Source of the DNA: Phytophthora colocasiae
Taxonomy: Eukaryota; Oomycota; Peronosporomycetes; Peronosporales; Peronosporaceae
Length of the DNA: 64,000 nt
Direction of reading: 5' to 3'
Assembly: GCA_018806915.1 (NCBI GenBank)
Contig: JAGKQI010000010.1
Coordinates: forward strand, 124,001-188,000
In this document: piece after piece, positions 61,624 through 64,000 of the stretch
Layout: each line of letters begins with the position of its first letter
Position numbering within the stretch: position 1 is the first letter of the stretch
Translations under genes and position numbers: made by a program
The notes under the pieces: model-generated
Database searches by the model: none
Told to the model about the DNA's origin: nothing
The model's input: only the letters and a program-made list of their open reading frames with translations

Positions 61624-64000
61624 ATGAGTCAGCAAGGAAGTGATCCTGGGAGCGATTATCTGCCTACACCTCCCGATTCCCCAAGATCTCCTGACGGTCC
61701 GCCATCTCCCCACTCCGACATCTCGCGACGTTCGTCGGGTCCGGCTCCAGACCACGCGCGCCCGCTCCCATCCGATGAGGCTGGGCCGATGCCGGGCAGT
61801 CCAGGGCGGGATCGCCTGGTGCGCGAACGCGATCAGCTAAGTCGTGAAGCCATGGAACTTCGGGCGCATGTCGACGCCATGGAGCGGTTCCGGGCGGACC
61901 AGCAGGGCGAGATCGCGCGTCTGGAGCGCGAGATCGCTGATCTCGCGGAGGAAGCCTCTGATCTCGATGGATTGCGTATGCAGGTTCACCAGCTCCGATC
62001 GGAACGCGACGAGTTCGCGCGGCGTCTCAACTCTGCCCAGGCAGACCTAGATCGAGCTACAGAGGACCGGGATCGTTTGACTGAAGAGGTGGAACAAGCC
62101 ACTAACGAGATCCAGGATCTCCAGGCGGAAGCCCGGATCCATGCTTGCGATCTGGCTGAGGCGAAGCAAGACTCCGTCACTGCCAATGCCAGCTACAACC
62201 GGATCTCGGCTGATCTTGCACATCTCCAACTGGATTCCAGCCCCACGCCTTCGACAGGGGCTCCCACCCGATTGGCCCTGGCTGAGCGGGATCGAGCCTT
62301 GGCGGACTCCGCCCGAGCGATCGCTTCCCTGACCAGTAACCGATCAACTCGCCCACGCTAACTCCGAACTGAACCGAGTCACTTCGGAGCGGGATCGCCT
62401 ACTCGCGGAACGAGACCAAGCGTTCGCAGATCGCGACAGAGCACAGACGAATCTCAGCACCGAGCGACAGCGATCCACTCGTCTAGGTACGCATGTAGCC
62501 TAGATCCCTCCCCACCTGACCATGATCACTCATATTCTGTTTGTCGTAGAGGATGATCTGATCGGTACCCATGCCGAAGTGCAGGAGTTAGAAGCGAGTC
62601 TTCAGGCACTGCAGGAGGACTACGATCAAGCGGAAGATAACATATCGGCGACTACCAACGTCCTGACCGAGATGGTGTCTCGGCTCCGCGCTGCTCAAGA
62701 TGAACGGGGGATCAAACGTGCTCTCAGTCCGCCCCCATCTCCTGCTACATCGCCCCCGCACAAGACCTCACGGACGGAGCCGCCCCCGACCGATCACGAC
62801 GCGGCCACACCTGACGTTCCCGCTGGAGACCACCCTGGTGGCCAGGCCCAGGCGACCGAGCTCGAAGAAAAGCACGAAGAAGGCCCAGACCCCTTCGATC
62901 TGGGTCCTGAACCCGCGATCCCGACTGAGCCGGATGCGGAGGAAGCAGATCGCACCCAGGCCACCTCGCAAGTGACCGTGGAAGCACCTCCCCCGAAGAA
63001 GGGTGGCTCGGATCGGTCCCAACGCAAACCCGATCCGGAGCATGACGATGACGAAGAGGATCCTGGCGCTGGATCCGACGACGCTCTTCGGGCTACGATA
63101 CTCCGATCGCTGTCGTGGCACCGCCGGCATGGAAATCCTCCTCCAGCATCCGGTGATCAAGGGGAGTCTGCTCCTTCAACGCCTCCGGCGCAGCCGACAC
63201 CTCCGGGCGGCAGTTCCCCACAGACTCCGATCACTTCTCCTCAGGGGTCCCCGAGGGGTAGTCCAGCTGGCGGGAGCCCTCCCGGTGGGGGATCTCCGGG
63301 TGGCGGCTCTCCCGGCGGCTCGCCGCGCCCCCAGCTGCACCCTCCTCTGTTCGCGATCAGCTCGTCTATTCCCGGGTATGCGAACGTCCGGTAGTTTGCG
63401 GCTGGTGATGTCTTCCCGTGGGATCCGATGTTCATCGGAACTTTGGCGATCGTCGGTATGATCCTCTCCACATTGTCCAAAAGGCTGCTGCTACCTCCCG
63501 GATTCCTCTACCCGGCGAGATCACCGGCTAATCGCCCTTCCCGAGCCGGGGTCGGCTGGTTGGCTAGCCTGATCACTGGGCCCAACGTGCAGGCCCTACT
63601 TGCTACCCGACCCTGGGAGGTGCTCCGCAACCGACCGGCCCCCTCACCTTCGATCTCGGTCTACATCGTCGTGCTGGAACTCTGCTGGGGCAGATCGCGG
63701 ATGCCTACGCCGCCTTCGAGTCAGATCACCTGCAGGCCTACTGGGAATCGACCCATTATCTCGAGATCACGAAGGCGATGTATGAGGCTGATCCTGACCT
63801 CCATCGGTATTACCTCGAACGTCGGCAACGGCGTAGCCGCACCGGAGAACGTTGGCGGCTGTTGTTGGGACGATTCCTGCCCATGATGCGGGCGATGTGG
63901 GCGGACATCGATCTTCTGCTCGACCCCTACTTCCTGCACTTCCCCACTATCCGTGATCGGGTATACTGGTACCCCGGATCGGCCTCCCGAATGGCTAACC
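61624..64000 (+). pseudogene. Coiled-coil Gag-like protein gene with one intron, runs off the edge
   Basis: ATG at 61624 (MSQQGSDPGSDYLPTPP). Pro/Ser-rich N-terminus, then a long coiled coil (RDRLVRERDQLSRE; ERDEFARRLNSAQADLDRA). A frameshift near 62335 moves to HANSELNRVTSERDRLLAE. A 63-bp intron (62487-62549, GTACGC...CGTAG) joins LEDDLIGTHAEVQELE. Acidic and Pro/Gly-rich parts follow (SPPGGGSPGGG), then a stop at 63392-63394 and further frame changes. The last frame, 63613 to the edge, reads YWESTHYLEITKAMYE, YYLERRQRRSRTGERW and DPYFLHFPTIRDRVYWYPG. I take it for a Gag-like protein of a retroelement, but a host gene family is possible. Confidence 0.5.

Noticed and set aside
1..64000. RXLR or Crinkler effectors, tRNA and rRNA genes
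   Set aside because: No signal peptide followed by RXLR-EER or LFLAK motif, and no cloverleaf or rRNA-like stretch, was found by eye.

Overview
The window looks like the repeat-dense part of an oomycete nuclear genome, most likely Phytophthora. Three things point there: short GT-AG introns of 59-83 bp in the host-like genes; two bZIP genes whose basic region has Cys in place of the usual Asn, a variant I know from Phytophthora; and the mix of Ty3/gypsy, Ty1/copia, tyrosine-recombinase, MULE and piggyBac elements. I see no tRNA, rRNA, CRISPR array or RXLR-type effector.

Host genes occupy perhaps 5 kb. They are a RINT1/TIP20-like gene (1-2491, +), a bZIP gene cut in two (3' part 2624-2893, 5' part 10674-11585, -), the first exons of an unknown gene (about 12125-12352, +), a repeated small exon of unknown function (19.3-20.1 and 26.0-26.4 kb) and an intact bZIP paralogue (32376-33458, -). 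Almost all of the rest is mobile DNA. From left to right: a MULE with a C-terminal Ulp1 protease module (2894-10673) sits in bZIP-A between 9-bp target duplications, and a piggyBac-like element (3580-6035) sits in its Ulp1 reading frame at a TTAA. A Ngaro/PAT-type tyrosine-recombinase retrotransposon follows (12428-19180) with A1-ORFs-B1-A2-B2 split direct repeats and an RNase H upstream of the reverse transcriptase. Then come a nearly intact copia element (20083-26000) and an intact gypsy element (26767-31878, TSD ATTGC).

From 33.9 to 50.1 kb lies a nested gypsy complex. A chromodomain gypsy (34084-41670, TSD ATTGC) is inserted in the RNase H of another gypsy (33915-45987). That outer element, the following 46.0-46.8 and 48.0-49.7 kb, and a same-family LTR in inverted orientation (49699-50126) are tiled with short perfect inverted repeats about every 30-45 bp. 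This is the most unusual signal in the window. A degenerate pogo-like transposase (47.0-47.9 kb) and an antisense coiled-coil ORF overlapping a chromodomain ORF lie between the inverted LTRs.

From 50.1 kb on there are a tyrosine-recombinase fragment, a larger piggyBac-like element (50933-55117) with a catalytic core and one C-terminal frameshift, a non-autonomous gypsy (55208-59452, TSD GAATG) with a different small TIR element in each LTR, a Ulp1 fragment (59861-60205), and an intron-containing coiled-coil/Gag-like gene (61624 to the right edge) in a GATC-rich segment. Boundaries marked by target duplications or terminal repeats were read directly. Function calls rest on motif recognition by eye.
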